The position numbers and the translations under genes were made by a program. From assembly GCA_017302105.1 (NCBI GenBank), contig JAFLCS010000001.1, positions 434,001 to 498,000 on the forward strand: a stretch of 64,000 nt of DNA. The letters are read 5' to 3'. This document shows positions 1 to 10,231 of this stretch, in pieces. The notes below the pieces were generated by a model. It made no database searches. It had not been told where the DNA came from and worked only from the letters and a program-made list of their open reading frames with translations. Positions within the stretch are counted from its first letter, which is position 1, and every line of letters starts with the position of its first letter. The DNA comes from Caulobacterales bacterium (GTDB lineage Bacteria > Pseudomonadota > Alphaproteobacteria > Caulobacterales > Caulobacteraceae).

Positions 1-2
1 AC

Positions 3-434
3 AATCCGATCATCAACGACCTGTTCTGGACCGAGAGGGGCAAGGGAGCCTTCCTGAATGACGCGCGCATACGCGTCTCGGGCCGGCGTGACCTGGCTGA
101 CTGCCTGATCGGGACCGGCCTGCCCTTCATCGGCCGGCCGGGCCACGGCCAATCGATCAAGGAAATTCACGCCGTCGGCCAACGGGTCGCCGGCATCCGG
201 CGCCTCGGCTCGGCCGCGCTGGACCTCGCCTGGGTGGCAGCAGGGCGCTATGACGCCTTCTGGGAGCGCAATCTGAAACCGTGGGACGTGGCGACAGGAC
301 TGCTGCTGGTCGCCGAAGCCGGCGGTACCGTCACCGGCATCGACGACGGCCACGATCCGCGCTCGGGTGTCTCGGTCTGTGTCGGCGCGCCGGACATCCA
401 GACGCAGCTGCTGAAGCACCTGCGGGCGGCCTGA
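3..434 (+). CDS. Inositol monophosphatase family protein (C-terminal part)
   Basis: The reading frame is open from the window edge and stops at 434, so only about the last 143 residues are visible and the start lies outside. The segment has the family's second signature, PWDVATG, where the Asp is a metal ligand in Mg-dependent inositol-phosphate phosphatases; the motif is followed by the usual Gly-rich EAGGTVT strand. These enzymes dephosphorylate inositol-1-phosphate or related sugar phosphates in the cytosol; in proteobacteria the SuhB paralogue also acts with RNA polymerase. Which paralogue this is cannot be decided from the C-terminus. It converges on the ABC exporter gene with a 4-nt gap. 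Confidence 0.85.
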   Translation, partial: NPIINDLFWTERGKGAFLNDARIRVSGRRDLADCLIGTGLPFIGRPGHGQSIKEIHAVGQRVAGIRRLGSAALDLAWVAAGRYDAFWERNLKPWDVATGLLLVAEAGGTVTGIDDGHDPRSGVSVCVGAPDIQTQLLKHLRAA

Positions 435-438
435 GCCG

Positions 439-2277
439 CTATTCGGCCCGGAACTGGAGCTCGGCCAGGCGTGCATAGAGGCCGCCGGCCTTGACCAGGC
501 TGGCGTGGGTGCCTTCCTCCACCACCCGACCCTCATCCATGACCACGATTCGGTTGGCCCGCTTCACCGTGGCCAGACGGTGCGCGATGACCAGGGTGGT
601 GCGGGCGTCCATGGCGCGGTCCAGCGCCGCCTGGACCAGCCGTTCGTTCTCTGCGTCCAGCGCCGAGGTGGCCTCATCCAGCAACAGGATCGGAGCGTGA
701 CGGACCAGGGCGCGGGCAATCGCCAGCCGCTGGCGCTGACCGCCCGAGAGGGACCGCCCGCGTTCGCCCAGCGGCTCGTCCAGTCCCCGGGGCAGGGCTT
801 CAAGGAATCTCAGGGCCTGGGCTTCTTCCAGGGCCTGACGTACGGCGGCGTCATCGGCGTCGGGGCGTCCGAATCGGACATTCTCGGCCCCCGACCCAGA
901 GAACAACGGGGCCTCCTGCGACACCCAGGCCAGACGGGCGCGGACCTCGGCAGGATCGGCCTGGCGAATATTGACGCCATCAATGCGGACTTCGCCCGCA
1001 TCAGGGTCGTAGAAGCGCAGCAACAGGCGGAACACCGTCGACTTGCCCGCTCCCGAGGGCCCGACCAGAGCGACCGTCTCGCCGGGCCGCACCTTGAGTG
1101 AGAACCCCTTCAGGGCCGGTAGATCGGGGCGTCCGGGATAGGCGAAATCAATATCGAGCAGCTCGGCCTCGCCGCGCGGCGGCTGGGGCAGGGCTGCAGG
1201 GGCATCGGGGGCGGCGACTTCGGGCTGCGCGTTCAACAGATCGCCGATGCGGGCCATGGCTCCGGACGCCTTCTGGACGTCACCCCAGCTTTCGCCCAGC
1301 GCTGCCACGGCCCCGGCCGCGAATACGGCCAGAAGCACGAACTGGATCAGTGCACCTTCGCTCATGCGGCCGTCGATGACGTCGCGGGCACCGAGCCAGA
1401 GCACCAGGGTGACCCCGCCGAACATGACCAGCACGATGGCGGCGGTCATGATGGCGCGCGCCGACATCCGCTTCAGGGAGGCCGCAAAGGCGCTATCCAC
1501 AGCGGTATCGAAGCGCCCGGCGGCGGCCTGCTCGCGCCCGAACGCCTGAACCGTCTCCAGTGCCTCGATATTTTCACCGGCAAAGCCCACCGCTTCGGCG
1601 AACCGGTCCTGCGATTGCACGGTCAGGCTGCGGACCCGCCGACCATAGAAGAACAGCGGTACGATCAGCAGAGGCACGATCAGCGCCACCAGTCCGGTCA
1701 GCTTCAGGCTGACGGCCGCCAGCATGATAACGGCCCCGATCAGCATCAGCACATTGCGCAGGGCATAGGAAATCGAGGTTGTCAGCAGGGTGTCGACAAT
1801 CTGGATGTCGGTTGTCAGGCGGCTCAGCACCTCGCCGGTGCGGATGCCGGACAGAAACTGCTGATCCAGCGACAGGACGTGACCAAAGACGGCCTGGCGC
1901 AGATCCGCCACCATCCGTTCGCCGGTCTTGGTCACATAGAAATATCGGCACGCCGTCACCACCGCGAGCCCCAGGGCATTCAGTCCCAGCCACAGGAACC
2001 AGCGATTGATGTCCTGGCCGCCCTGCGCAAAGCCGTGGTCAATCGCCCCGCGCGCCGTCGCCGTCAGGCCCAGGGACGCCACCGTGGCCAGCAGCAGAAA
2101 CACGACCGACAGGACCAGATCGCCCTTGCGCCGCAGGGCGAAGGGCCACAGGCGCATCAGGGGTTTCAGATCCCGCTGGCGCTCGCGCCGTCCGGCGGCG
2201 TCGGACATCTGCTCGGCGAGCAAGGCACCGCCGGAGGGCCGGTCGGAACGCGACGACGGCGAATCAGCCTGGGACAT
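439..2277 (-). CDS. ABC exporter, fused transmembrane and ATPase domains
   Basis: A half-transporter of about 612 residues. The N-terminal half carries an ABC type-1 exporter membrane domain with about six hydrophobic helices (roughly residues 45-330). The ATPase follows, with Walker [10 protein letters not shown] near residue 400, the signature [15 protein letters not shown] and Walker [13 protein letters not shown]. It would work as a homodimer in the inner membrane, exporting lipid or a hydrophobic compound; MsbA-like and ABCB10-like subfamilies share this layout and the substrate cannot be read from sequence. An upstream in-frame ATG exists at 2349, but the ATG at 2277 is preferred: it follows a purine-rich GAGTGG and avoids a poorly conserved Arg/Gly-rich extension. 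The gene is divergent from rpmE. Confidence 0.9.
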   Translation of the reverse strand: MSQADSPSSRSDRPSGGALLAEQMSDAAGRRERQRDLKPLMRLWPFALRRKGDLVLSVVFLLLATVASLGLTATARGAIDHGFAQGGQDINRWFLWLGLNALGLAVVTACRYFYVTKTGERMVADLRQAVFGHVLSLDQQFLSGIRTGEVLSRLTTDIQIVDTLLTTSISYALRNVLMLIGAVIMLAAVSLKLTGLVALIVPLLIVPLFFYGRRVRSLTVQSQDRFAEAVGFAGENIEALETVQAFGREQAAAGRFDTAVDSAFAASLKRMSARAIMTAAIVLVMFGGVTLVLWLGARDVIDGRMSEGALIQFVLLAVFAAGAVAALGESWGDVQKASGAMARIGDLLNAQPEVAAPDAPAALPQPPRGEAELLDIDFAYPGRPDLPALKGFSLKVRPGETVALVGPSGAGKSTVFRLLLRFYDPDAGEVRIDGVNIRQADPAEVRARLAWVSQEAPLFSGSGAENVRFGRPDADDAAVRQALEEAQALRFLEALPRGLDEPLGERGRSLSGGQRQRLAIARALVRHAPILLLDEATSALDAENERLVQAALDRAMDARTTLVIAHRLATVKRANRIVVMDEGRVVEEGTHASLVKAGGLYARLAELQFRAE

Positions 2278-2390
2278 CCACTCTTGCCTCTTTGCGGGCC
2301 ATCTTGTATGGACGCCGCCTCTTCCGCCGGACCCCGGCGGATTTTCCATTTTTTGTCGCGCCTTCGGGTGCGCCCGCCGGACCAGACGCC

Positions 2391-2615
2391 ATGAAGCAGG
2401 ACATTCACCCCGACTATCACTTCATCACCGTGGTGATGACGGACGGGACGACCTACCAGACGCGTTCGACCTACGGCAAGGAAGGCGCAACCCTGAATCT
2501 GGACATCGACCCGACCACGCACCCGGCCTGGACCGGCGGTAACGCCCATCTGATGGACCGTGGCGGACGCGTGTCGCGCTTCAACAACAAGTTCGGCGGC
2601 TTCATCAAGAAGTAG
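2391..2615 (+). CDS. rpmE: 50S ribosomal protein L31
   Basis: A 74-residue protein starting [19 protein letters not shown] and ending [11 protein letters not shown], which matches alphaproteobacterial L31 throughout. L31 sits at the central protuberance of the large subunit and helps bridge the two subunits. No cysteines are present, so this is the zinc-free form; having a single C- form is usual in this group. The ATG at 2391 is chosen because L31 proteins begin at exactly this point, although the frame stays open upstream. A strong intrinsic terminator lies 37 nt after the stop, so the gene is probably monocistronic. It is transcribed away from the ABC exporter. Confidence 0.96.
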   Translation: MKQDIHPDYHFITVVMTDGTTYQTRSTYGKEGATLNLDIDPTTHPAWTGGNAHLMDRGGRVSRFNNKFGGFIKK

Positions 2616-2652
2616 TCGGGCTGGCCACAGCCTAGCTGCAAACAGGTCACAC

Positions 2653-2688
2653 AAGGTGCCGATCGTCAGGATCGGCACCTTTCTGTTT
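2653..2688 (+). terminator. Intrinsic terminator of rpmE
   Basis: A perfect 12-bp stem (AAGGTGCCGATC, loop GTCAG, GATCGGCACCTT) is followed directly by TTCTGTTT. It lies 37 nt beyond the rpmE stop, as expected for a rho-independent terminator of a highly expressed gene. Confidence 0.88.
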
Positions 2689-2755
2689 GCGCGGAACATC
2701 TCTAAGTTGGTGCCGATTAAGGTCGTCCGACAGGGCGGATCAGGGAACGGCACCC

Positions 2756-4327
2756 ATGGGCTTGAATAGACGCGAACTGACCTTTTCGGCCTCGGTGGCC
2801 GCCATCGGCGGTTCCGCCGGTCTGGCTCAGATCCAACCCGATGTAGCGGCGCTGGTGCCGCCCAGCCCATATTTCCAGACCTTCAGCGACCAGCTTCTGA
2901 CGCAGCCGGAGGTGCTTCAGCCCGAAATCCGCGCCTTCTATGAGGCCATGAACTGGCAGCCGGCGTGGACGCCGGATCGGGTCGAAATGCTCGGCCGCGT
3001 GATCGGCGAAGCCGATCGCCACGGGCTGGACCCCGCGCACTATCTGGATGCTGTGGCTGTGGTGTCGGACCCGCAACTGGCCGATATGCGCCTGACGACC
3101 GCAGCCCTGACCTATGCCAAGGTCCTCGCGGAGGGCACGGTCGATCCCACGGATGTCGAGGAACTCTGGGAGATGGTGCCGAACCGGGTGCCGCTGGGTG
3201 CGCCCCTGGCCGAAGCCCTGCGCGCCAATCGCCTGTCGGACTGGATGAATGGCTTGGCCCCCACCGACATCGGCTACACCAATCTGTCGGCCGGCTATAT
3301 CCGCTATCGCGACATCTCTCTGAACGGCGGCTGGCCACGGTTCGCTGCCGGCGGCCCGATCCGGCCCGGCGATACCGATTCCCGGATTCCGGCCCTGATC
3401 CAGCGCCTGCGTGCCGAGGGTGACCTCAGCCGCGCCGACATGGCCGGAATCGACCCGGCTACCACCTATTACGGCGACGCCATCCAGACGGCCGTGCGCC
3501 GCTTCCAGGTTCGCCACGGCCTGGTGTCGGACGGTATTATCGGCCAAGGCTCCACCTCGGCCCTGTCGGCCAGGGCCGAGGATCGGGCCCGCCAGATCGC
3601 CCTTAATCTTGAGCGTCGACGCTGGCTGAACCGTGACCTCAGTCCCGAACGGATCGAGGTCAATACGGCGGCGGCCATCATGGTCTACTGGCACGAAGGC
3701 CGGCCGGTTCACTCCAATCGGGTTGTCGTCGGCACGCCGGCCAACCAGACGCCGAGCCTGGAAAAGCCGTTTGCCTCGGTGGTGGCCAATCCGCCCTGGA
3801 ACGTCCCGATGGGGATCGCCCGCAACGAGATCCTGCCGCGGGGCGCGGCCTATCTGCGCGCCAACAATATGTATGTCACTTCCGACGGCCGGGTGGTGCA
3901 ACGCGCGGGACCGACGGCGGCGCTGGGGTATGTGAAGTTCGAGTTGCGCGACAGCTACGCCATCTTCCTGCATGACACGCCCGCGCGCGCGGCCTTCCGC
4001 AACGCCTACCGCCACCGCTCGCATGGGTGTGTGCGGGTCGAGAATGCCATCGATTTCGCGCGCCTGCTGCTGGAGCCCAATCCCGAGCGCCTGGCCCAGT
4101 TCGACCGAGCGCTGGATGCCCGCACCACGACCCGGGTTCAGACCGGCCGCGAAATCTCGGTGCGCCTGCTCTATTGGACGGCCTTTGTGACCGGCCAGGG
4201 CGCGGTGGCCTTCCGTGAGGACGTCTATCAGCGCGATGCCGCCCTGGCCCGGGCGCTGGGCATCGACATTACCCTGCCACGGGCCATTGACGACGGGTCT
4301 GACGATCCGAACGACGTCGGGCCCTAA
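2756..4327 (+). CDS. L,D-transpeptidase with peptidoglycan-binding domain (YcbB type)
   Basis: A 523-residue exported protein. The N-terminus MGLNRRELTFSASVAAIGG has a twin-arginine-like signal (NRRELTF). A long YcbB-type scaffold region follows, then a peptidoglycan-binding domain around residues 240-285 (YYGDAIQTAVRRFQVRHG) and a YkuD catalytic domain. The active-site motif RHRSHGCVRVENA puts the nucleophile at about Cys425. The family forms 3-3 cross-links in peptidoglycan or attaches proteins to it, working in the periplasm and resisting most beta-lactams except carbapenems. The start at 2756 is preferred over 2687 because it places the signal peptide at the N-terminus. htpX follows 40 nt downstream on the same strand. 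Confidence 0.92.
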   Translation: MGLNRRELTFSASVAAIGGSAGLAQIQPDVAALVPPSPYFQTFSDQLLTQPEVLQPEIRAFYEAMNWQPAWTPDRVEMLGRVIGEADRHGLDPAHYLDAVAVVSDPQLADMRLTTAALTYAKVLAEGTVDPTDVEELWEMVPNRVPLGAPLAEALRANRLSDWMNGLAPTDIGYTNLSAGYIRYRDISLNGGWPRFAAGGPIRPGDTDSRIPALIQRLRAEGDLSRADMAGIDPATTYYGDAIQTAVRRFQVRHGLVSDGIIGQGSTSALSARAEDRARQIALNLERRRWLNRDLSPERIEVNTAAAIMVYWHEGRPVHSNRVVVGTPANQTPSLEKPFASVVANPPWNVPMGIARNEILPRGAAYLRANNMYVTSDGRVVQRAGPTAALGYVKFELRDSYAIFLHDTPARAAFRNAYRHRSHGCVRVENAIDFARLLLEPNPERLAQFDRALDARTTTRVQTGREISVRLLYWTAFVTGQGAVAFREDVYQRDAALARALGIDITLPRAIDDGSDDPNDVGP

Positions 4328-4367
4328 GCCCTTGAGAAAAGGGGTTCGCCTTGCCACATAGCGAGGC

Positions 4368-5321
4368 ATGAACCACCTCAAGACTTTCGCCCTGCTGGCG
4401 GCCCTGACCGCCCTGTTCGTCGGCCTCGGCTATCTGATCGCCGGGACCACCGGAATGCTCATCGCCCTGGTGTTCGCCGGCGGCATGAACCTGTTCAGCT
4501 ACTGGAACGCCGACAAGATCGTGCTGCGGATGTACCGGGCCGTGCCCGTGGATGAGAACCATCCTGAGCCACTTATCCGCAACTATGTTGCCGACATCGT
4601 GCAGATGTCGGCCGATGCGGGCCTGCCGCGCCCCAAGATTGCGATCATTCCGACCGAGCAGCCCAATGCCTTCGCCACCGGACGGAATCCCCAGAACGCG
4701 GCGGTCTGCGCCACCGAAGGCTTGCTGCGCGCCCTGACCCGCGAGGAGATTCGCGGCGTCATGGCGCACGAACTGGCCCATGTGAAGAACCGCGACACCC
4801 TGACCATGACGGTGACGGCCACGGTCGCCGGGGCTATCTCGGCTCTGGCCAATTTCGGCCTGTTCTTCGGCGGCGGCGACCGCGACCGACCCGGTGGCAT
4901 GATCGGCACCATCGCCATGGCCCTTCTGGCCCCGATGGCGGCCGCCCTGGTCCAGATGGCTATCAGCCGCGGCCGCGAATATGAGGCTGACCGGGTCGGT
5001 GCCGAGATCGCCGGCGACCCTCAGGCCCTGGCCTCGGCCCTGCAGAAGATCGAGGGCTGGTCCAAACGCATCCACAATCCGACGGCCGAGCACAACCCGG
5101 CCTCGGCCCAGCTGTTCATCATCAACCCCCTGTCGGGTCAGGGGGCGGACAATCTGTTCTCGACCCATCCGAACACGGCCAACCGGGTCGAGGCGCTGAT
5201 GGATCTGGCCGGCAAGATGGGCGGACGTCGCCCGATCCTCACCGATACGCCCGCGCCGAACCGTCCCGCCGCCACGGGTGTGCCGACGACGCCGACAGTC
5301 AAGCGAGGGCCGTGGGGGTAG
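4368..5321 (+). CDS. htpX: Membrane zinc metalloprotease HtpX
   Basis: A 317-residue M48B protease. Two hydrophobic segments lie near the N-terminus (about residues 5-45), the zinc site HELAH is at residues 134-138, and two further hydrophobic segments lie around 145-165 and 178-195. The third zinc ligand is expected in the EYEAD motif near residue 204. HtpX degrades misfolded or damaged inner-membrane proteins with its active site on the cytoplasmic side and acts alongside FtsH. Length and order of parts match the family; the Pro/Thr-rich tail after residue 290 is variable in homologues. It is co-oriented with the L,D-transpeptidase upstream and the desaturase downstream. Confidence 0.95.
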   Translation: MNHLKTFALLAALTALFVGLGYLIAGTTGMLIALVFAGGMNLFSYWNADKIVLRMYRAVPVDENHPEPLIRNYVADIVQMSADAGLPRPKIAIIPTEQPNAFATGRNPQNAAVCATEGLLRALTREEIRGVMAHELAHVKNRDTLTMTVTATVAGAISALANFGLFFGGGDRDRPGGMIGTIAMALLAPMAAALVQMAISRGREYEADRVGAEIAGDPQALASALQKIEGWSKRIHNPTAEHNPASAQLFIINPLSGQGADNLFSTHPNTANRVEALMDLAGKMGGRRPILTDTPAPNRPAATGVPTTPTVKRGPWG

Positions 5322-5339
5322 GGCCCTTCACCCCCCGAA

Positions 5340-5360
5340 GGCGAAGGGATAACCTTCGCC
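5340..5360 (+). promoter_or_regulatory. Hairpin over the desaturase ribosome-binding region
   Basis: A perfect 8-bp inverted repeat (GGCGAAGG, loop GATAA, CCTTCGCC) ends one base before the ATG at 5362-5364. The only Shine-Dalgarno-like purine run, GAAGGGA, is inside the 5-prime arm and loop. No U-tract follows, so it is not a normal terminator. A role in restricting translation initiation is inference. Confidence 0.5.
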
Positions 5361-5361
5361 C

Positions 5362-6294
5362 ATGCCCGCCGTCGCCCGTCTCAAGCCTGGCCAGTTTTTC
5401 TCGCCTGAGGAATGGGCGGGGCTGTCGGCGAGCTCGACCTGGAAGGGGCTGGCCCTGGTCGCCCATTGTTGGGCCGTGATCCTGACGGCGGCGGCGCTGG
5501 GGGTGTGGATTCCCTGGCTGATTCCGCTCAGCGTCATGATCATCGGCACGCGTCAGCTGGGTCTGGCCATTCTGATGCACGAGGCGGCCCATGCAGGCGT
5601 GCATCCAAATCTCAAGGTCAATGATTGGGTCGGTCACTGGCTGTGCGCCGTGCCAGTCGGGGCCAGCCTTGACGCCTATCGGCCCTACCACCTCAGCCAC
5701 CACAAATACGCCCAGCAGGCCGAGGACCCCGATCTGGTCCTGTCAGCGCCGTTTCCGGTCACGCGCGCCTCAATGCGGCGCAAGATCATCCGCGACCTGA
5801 CCGGCCAGACCTTCTTCAAACAGCGGATCGCACCGCTTTTCCGCACCCTGGCCCCCGACGAAGACCTGCCCGAAGGCGCGCGCGTCACCGCCCGCTCGGC
5901 CCTGCCGTTCCTGGCCGTCAATGCGCTGTTGCTGGCCGGTGCCGTTCTGGCCGGGGCGGGGTGGGCCTATGTCGTGCTGTGGCTGCTCCCATTGGCGACC
6001 TGGTTCCCACTGGTTACGCGGCTGAGGAACATCGCCGAGCACGCCTGTGTCGAAAACTCGGAGATCGACCCCCTGCGCCAGGCCCGCACCACCCGCGTCG
6101 CCGGGTGGGAGCGCGCCTTCATCGCCCCCTACTGGGTCAACTTCCACGCCGAGCACCACATTTTCATGCACCTGCCCTGCTGGAGTCTGCCCAGGGCGCA
6201 CCGGCTGCTGGCGGCGAAGGGCGTGACGCAGGCGATGGAAGTCGCGCCGGGGTATGGGACGGTGCTGAAAGAGGCGTCGGGCCGGGCCGCCTAG
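5362..6294 (+). CDS. Fatty acid desaturase family membrane protein
   Basis: A 310-residue integral membrane protein with the three histidine boxes of the diiron desaturase/hydroxylase superfamily: HEAAH at residue 73, HLSHH at residue 110 and HAEHH at residue 262. Hydrophobic segments lie at about 28-65 and 175-215, between the boxes. These proteins use two iron atoms, O2 and an electron donor to desaturate or hydroxylate acyl chains or carotenoids. No carotenoid or lipid gene sits beside it, so the substrate is unknown. Its 3-prime end overlaps the convergent coaBC gene by 4 nt. A stable hairpin covers the start region, and no other ribosome-binding site is evident. Confidence 0.85.
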   Translation: MPAVARLKPGQFFSPEEWAGLSASSTWKGLALVAHCWAVILTAAALGVWIPWLIPLSVMIIGTRQLGLAILMHEAAHAGVHPNLKVNDWVGHWLCAVPVGASLDAYRPYHLSHHKYAQQAEDPDLVLSAPFPVTRASMRRKIIRDLTGQTFFKQRIAPLFRTLAPDEDLPEGARVTARSALPFLAVNALLLAGAVLAGAGWAYVVLWLLPLATWFPLVTRLRNIAEHACVENSEIDPLRQARTTRVAGWERAFIAPYWVNFHAEHHIFMHLPCWSLPRAHRLLAAKGVTQAMEVAPGYGTVLKEASGRAA

Positions 6295-7472
6295 GCGAGC
6301 GCCTTCGCGATCCGATCCGCCAGCCGTTCCGCAACCTGCGCCTTCGACAGCCTCGGCCAGGCCTCTTCGCCGCCCGCATCGATCACGGTCACCGTATTGG
6401 CGTCGCCGCCCATGACGCCGGTGCCGCCGACGTCATTGGCCACGATCCAGTCGCAGCCCTTCTTCGCCAGCTTGGCCTGGGCGTTTTCGATCAGGCTTTC
6501 GGTCTCGGCGGCAAAGCCGACGACCAGTTTGGGTCGCTGCGGTCCGGCCTTTGACAGTTGGGCCAGAATATCGGGATTGGCGACCAGCTCGATGGAGGTG
6601 CGGCTCGCCTTGTCCTTCAGTTTGTGCGCTGCCGCCTCGGCCGGTCGCCAGTCGGCGACAGCGGCGGTCATCACCGCCACATCTACCGGCAGGGCGGCGC
6701 GGCAGGCGGCCAGCATCTGATCGGCGGTGCCGACCTCGATCCGGGTCACGCCCGCCGGGGCCGTCAGGGCGGTTGGTCCGGACACCAGTGTCACCGCAGC
6801 GCCCCGGCGTTCCAGGGCGGCCGCGATGGCATAGCCCTGTTTGCCGCTGGAGCGGTTTGACAGGAACCGGACCGGGTCCATCGGCTCTTCGGTCGGTCCG
6901 GCGGTGACCAGGACGTGGACGCCCCTCAGGGTCTGGTCAGCGCTGAGGCGGGCGCGAATGGCGTCCAGGATCACCGGTGGCTCGGCCAGCCGTCCGGCTC
7001 CGTATTCGCCGCACGCCATGTCGCCGACATCCGGCCCGATGAAGGACACGCCGTCGGCGGTCAGACGATCCAGGTTCCGCCGCGTGGCGGGATGCTCCCA
7101 CATCCGCACATTCATGGCCGGTGCCATCAGGACTGGCGTGTCGGTGGCCAGTAGGGTGGTGGATGCCAGATCATTGGCCAGTCCGCTCGCGGCCCTGGCC
7201 ATGAGGTCCGCCGTGGCCGGCGCAACAACGATCAGATCGGCCCAGCGCGACTGGACGATATGGCCCATCTCCTGCTCGGCCGTCAGATCGAACAGGTCGC
7301 CGCCGACCGGGCTTTCGGTCAGGGCGGCCAGGGACAGAGGTGTGACGAAATGCGCCCCGCCCGCCGTCAGGATGGCGCGGACCTCCAGGCCGTCCTTCTT
7401 CATCAGCCGCACCAGCTCCAGCGACTTGTAGGCCGCCACACCCCCGCCGACGATGAGCAGAACCTTTGGCAC
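6291..7472 (-). CDS. coaBC: Bifunctional phosphopantothenoylcysteine decarboxylase / phosphopantothenate-cysteine ligase
   Basis: A 393-residue cytosolic CoA-biosynthesis enzyme. The N-terminal half is the flavin-dependent CoaC decarboxylase: MPKVLLIVGGGVAAYKSLEL opens the flavodoxin-like fold, and PAMNVRMWEHPA holds the conserved PxMNxxMW active-site segment. The C-terminal half is the CoaB ligase, with VLVTAGPTEEPMDPVRFLSN at the start and the AAVADWRP and KLKD segments that bind nucleotide and substrate. Together they convert 4-phosphopantothenate and cysteine to 4-phosphopantetheine. Length is normal. Five nucleotides separate it from galU on the same strand, suggesting cotranscription. 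Confidence 0.96.
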   Translation of the reverse strand: MPKVLLIVGGGVAAYKSLELVRLMKKDGLEVRAILTAGGAHFVTPLSLAALTESPVGGDLFDLTAEQEMGHIVQSRWADLIVVAPATADLMARAASGLANDLASTTLLATDTPVLMAPAMNVRMWEHPATRRNLDRLTADGVSFIGPDVGDMACGEYGAGRLAEPPVILDAIRARLSADQTLRGVHVLVTAGPTEEPMDPVRFLSNRSSGKQGYAIAAALERRGAAVTLVSGPTALTAPAGVTRIEVGTADQMLAACRAALPVDVAVMTAAVADWRPAEAAAHKLKDKASRTSIELVANPDILAQLSKAGPQRPKLVVGFAAETESLIENAQAKLAKKGCDWIVANDVGGTGVMGGDANTVTVIDAGGEEAWPRLSKAQVAERLADRIAKALA

Positions 7473-7477
7473 GACGG

Positions 7478-8344
7478 TCAGATCAGGCCCCTGAGCGCAT
7501 CGCGCGCCGCCTCGCCCAGATCCGGTCGCTTCAGGGCCAGGGCGACATTGGCCTTGAGCAGGCCGATCTTGTCACCGCAGTCGTGGGTTACGCCCTCATA
7601 CTGATAGGCGGTGAAGCGCTGGTCCTTCATCAGGGTGGCCATGGCGTCGGTCAGCTGGATCTCGCCGCCGGCACCGCGCGGCTGGGTCGCGAGGATCTCG
7701 AAGATCTCCGGCTGGAGAATGTACCGGCCCGCGATCGACATATTGGACGGAGCCGTGCCCTGCTGCGGTTTTTCGACCATGCCCTTCATGGCGATCATCC
7801 GGCCTTCCTGGCGTTCGGGATCGACGATGCCGTATTTATGCGTCTCCAAGGCCGGAACCTCTTCCACCCCGACAATATTGCCGCCGACCAGATCATAGGC
7901 GCGCATCAACTGACCTAGTGCGCCCGGCGCGGCGTCGACGATGACGTCGGGCAGCAGCACCGCAAAGGGCTCGTTGCCCACGATGTCACGCGCGCACCAC
8001 ACGGCGTGACCCAGACCCAGCGGGGCCATCTGGCGCGTGAAGCTCATTTCGCCCGCCTGGGGCAGGTCGCGGCGCACCGCCTCCAGCACATCGGTCTTGC
8101 CCTTGGCCTCGAGCTGGGCCTCCAGCTCGACCTGATGGTCGAAATAGTCCTCGATCGCGCCCTTGGACCGCCCGGTGACGAAGACGATGTGCTCGATCCC
8201 GGCCTCGCGGGCCTCCTGGACGATGTACGACAGGATCGGACGATCGACGACGTTCAGCAGTTCCTTTGGCGTGGTCTTGGTCCCCGGCAGCACGCGCGTG
8301 CCCAGGCCCGCGACGGGAAGAACGGCTTTTCTGACGGCGGTCAT
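7478..8344 (-). CDS. galU: UTP-glucose-1-phosphate uridylyltransferase
   Basis: A 288-residue nucleotidyltransferase. The N-terminal signature LPVAGLGTRVLPGTKTTPKE holds the nucleotide-binding loop and the conserved Lys of bacterial GalU. The enzyme makes UDP-glucose from UTP and glucose-1-phosphate, feeding polysaccharide, glycolipid and UDP-sugar synthesis. Downstream on the same strand is coaBC (5-nt gap); upstream is glmS (72-nt gap). The phosphohexomutase gene at 11.7-13.2 kb could supply its glucose-1-phosphate, a link inferred from family roles. Confidence 0.96.
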   Translation of the reverse strand: MTAVRKAVLPVAGLGTRVLPGTKTTPKELLNVVDRPILSYIVQEAREAGIEHIVFVTGRSKGAIEDYFDHQVELEAQLEAKGKTDVLEAVRRDLPQAGEMSFTRQMAPLGLGHAVWCARDIVGNEPFAVLLPDVIVDAAPGALGQLMRAYDLVGGNIVGVEEVPALETHKYGIVDPERQEGRMIAMKGMVEKPQQGTAPSNMSIAGRYILQPEIFEILATQPRGAGGEIQLTDAMATLMKDQRFTAYQYEGVTHDCGDKIGLLKANVALALKRPDLGEAARDALRGLI

Positions 8345-8416
8345 CGGTGGGGCGTCTCTCGATTTCTAGATCGCGGTTCTTCTAGGCGTTCGCTCCCGAC
8401 ATGGAAACCGGATCGC

Positions 8417-10231
8417 CTATTCGACGGTGACGGACTTGGCCAGGTTCCTCGGCTGGTCGACGTCCGTGCCCTTCTGGACGGCCGTATAATAGGCCAGCAG
8501 TTGCATCGGCACCGCATAGACCAGCGGTGCGATCAAGGGATGGCAGGTCGGGGCATCGATCCGCTGAATGCCGAGGCCTTCAGGTGCCGGGGCACCGACC
8601 GGCGTAATCATGATCACGGGTCCGCCGCGGGCGGCCACCTCCTGAAGGTTGGAGGCGGTCTTTTCGAACACATCGTCCTCGGGGGCCAGCGCGACTGTCG
8701 GCGTCGCCTCGTCAATCAGGGCGATCGGCCCATGCTTCAACTCGCCGGCGGCATAGCCCTCGGCGTGGATGTAACTGATCTCCTTGAGCTTGAGCGCCCC
8801 TTCCATGGCCAGTGGGAACATCGCACCCCGACCCAGGAACAGCACGTCCGTCGCCTTGGCGAGATCCACGACCACGTGACGGATGTCGCCGTCCATTTTC
8901 AAGGCCTCGGCGATCAGGCGGGGAGCCTCGAACAGAGCCTTGACCAGTTCGGCCTCTCGCGCCGCGTCGATGCGGCCTCGTGCCACTCCGGCGGCGACGG
9001 CCAGGGCCAGAAGCGCTGCGACCTGAGCCGTGAACGCCTTGGTCGAGGCGACGCCGATTTCCGGGCCGGCATGGGTCGGCCACAGGATGTCGGCCTCGCG
9101 GGCCATGGACGACGTATGGACGTTGACGAGCGCGGCCGTCTTCAACCCTTGCGCCTTGCACCAGGTCAGGCCCGCCAGGGTATCGGCCGTTTCGCCCGAT
9201 TGGCTGACGGCCATCGCCAGGGTTCGGGGGGTCACGGCCGGATCGCGATAACGGAACTCCGAGGCGATCTCGACGTCGCAGGGCAGGCCAGCCAGGCGCT
9301 CGAAGGCATAACGGCCGATCTGGCCTGCATAATAGGCGGTGCCGCAGGCGATGATCTGTATGCGTTCGATTTCGGCGAAATCGATCGGTTGCGGTCGCGC
9401 GCTGGCCGATACCAGATCCAGATAGGCCGACAGGGTGTGCTGAACACTGTCGGGCTGTTCGTGGATCTCCTTCTCCATGAAGTGACGGTACTCGCCCTTC
9501 TCAACCAGGGCCGAGGACGCCGAAACCTGGACGACGGCGCGCTCGGCCGCCTGGCCCGAAGAATCGAAGAACCGGGCCCCGCTGCGGTTCAGCACGACAT
9601 AGTCGCCTTCCTCCAGATAGGAGATGCGCTGGGTGAAGGGGCCGACGGCCAGGGCGTCCGAACCCAGATACATCTCGTCTTCGCCCCAGCCGACGACGAG
9701 CGGGCTGCCGCGTCTCGCGCCCAGGATCTGTTCGCTCTCACCGTCGATCAGGACCGCCAGGGCATAGGCCCCCGTCAGTCGGTCCAGCACCCGTTTGAAG
9801 GCCGCGACCGCATCATTGGACTTGTCCAGCTCGCGGTCGAGCAGATGGGCCACGACCTCGGTATCGGTCTGGCTCTCAAAGACGTGGCCCTCGGCGGCCA
9901 GCTCGGCCTTCAGCTCAGCGAAATTCTCGATGATGCCGTTGTGCACCAACGTCACACGCCCGGCCTTGTGTGGATGAGCGTTGGCGGTCGTAGGCGCGCC
10001 GTGGGTCGCCCAGCGGGTGTGGCCGATGCCGACGGTGGCGCTGAGCGGGGCCTCGGCCAGAACCGTCTCGAGGTTGCGGATCTTGCCCTCGGCGCGGCGA
10101 CGTTCGGCCCTGCCTCCGACCAGGGCCGCGATCCCGGCGGAATCATAGCCGCGATACTCCAGCCGCTTGAGGCTGTCGATCAGCCGGGGGGTGACCGGAC
10201 CGTTGCCGGTCACGCCAATAATGCCGCACAT
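8417..10231 (-). CDS. glmS: Glutamine-fructose-6-phosphate aminotransferase (isomerizing)
   Basis: A 604-residue enzyme that turns fructose-6-phosphate and glutamine into glucosamine-6-phosphate, the entry to UDP-GlcNAc. It starts MCGIIGVTG, with Cys2 (Cys1 after Met removal) as the glutaminase nucleophile. Two SIS sugar-isomerase domains follow, with visible motifs [12 protein letters not shown] and [11 protein letters not shown], and the C-terminus is the conserved KSVTVE. glmM is divergent across a 124-nt gap, so the two consecutive steps of the pathway are encoded back to back. No glmS ribozyme-like fold was looked for exhaustively, and such elements are rare in this phylum. Confidence 0.97.
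   Translation of the reverse strand: MCGIIGVTGNGPVTPRLIDSLKRLEYRGYDSAGIAALVGGRAERRRAEGKIRNLETVLAEAPLSATVGIGHTRWATHGAPTTANAHPHKAGRVTLVHNGIIENFAELKAELAAEGHVFESQTDTEVVAHLLDRELDKSNDAVAAFKRVLDRLTGAYALAVLIDGESEQILGARRGSPLVVGWGEDEMYLGSDALAVGPFTQRISYLEEGDYVVLNRSGARFFDSSGQAAERAVVQVSASSALVEKGEYRHFMEKEIHEQPDSVQHTLSAYLDLVSASARPQPIDFAEIERIQIIACGTAYYAGQIGRYAFERLAGLPCDVEIASEFRYRDPAVTPRTLAMAVSQSGETADTLAGLTWCKAQGLKTAALVNVHTSSMAREADILWPTHAGPEIGVASTKAFTAQVAALLALAVAAGVARGRIDAAREAELVKALFEAPRLIAEALKMDGDIRHVVVDLAKATDVLFLGRGAMFPLAMEGALKLKEISYIHAEGYAAGELKHGPIALIDEATPTVALAPEDDVFEKTASNLQEVAARGGPVIMITPVGAPAPEGLGIQRIDAPTCHPLIAPLVYAVPMQLLAYYTAVQKGTDVDQPRNLAKSVTVE

Noticed and set aside
2717..4381. Long reverse open frame across the L,D-transpeptidase gene
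   Set aside because: The forward frame has an intact signal, PG-binding domain and SHGCVR active site; the reverse product is His/Gly/Arg-rich without motifs.
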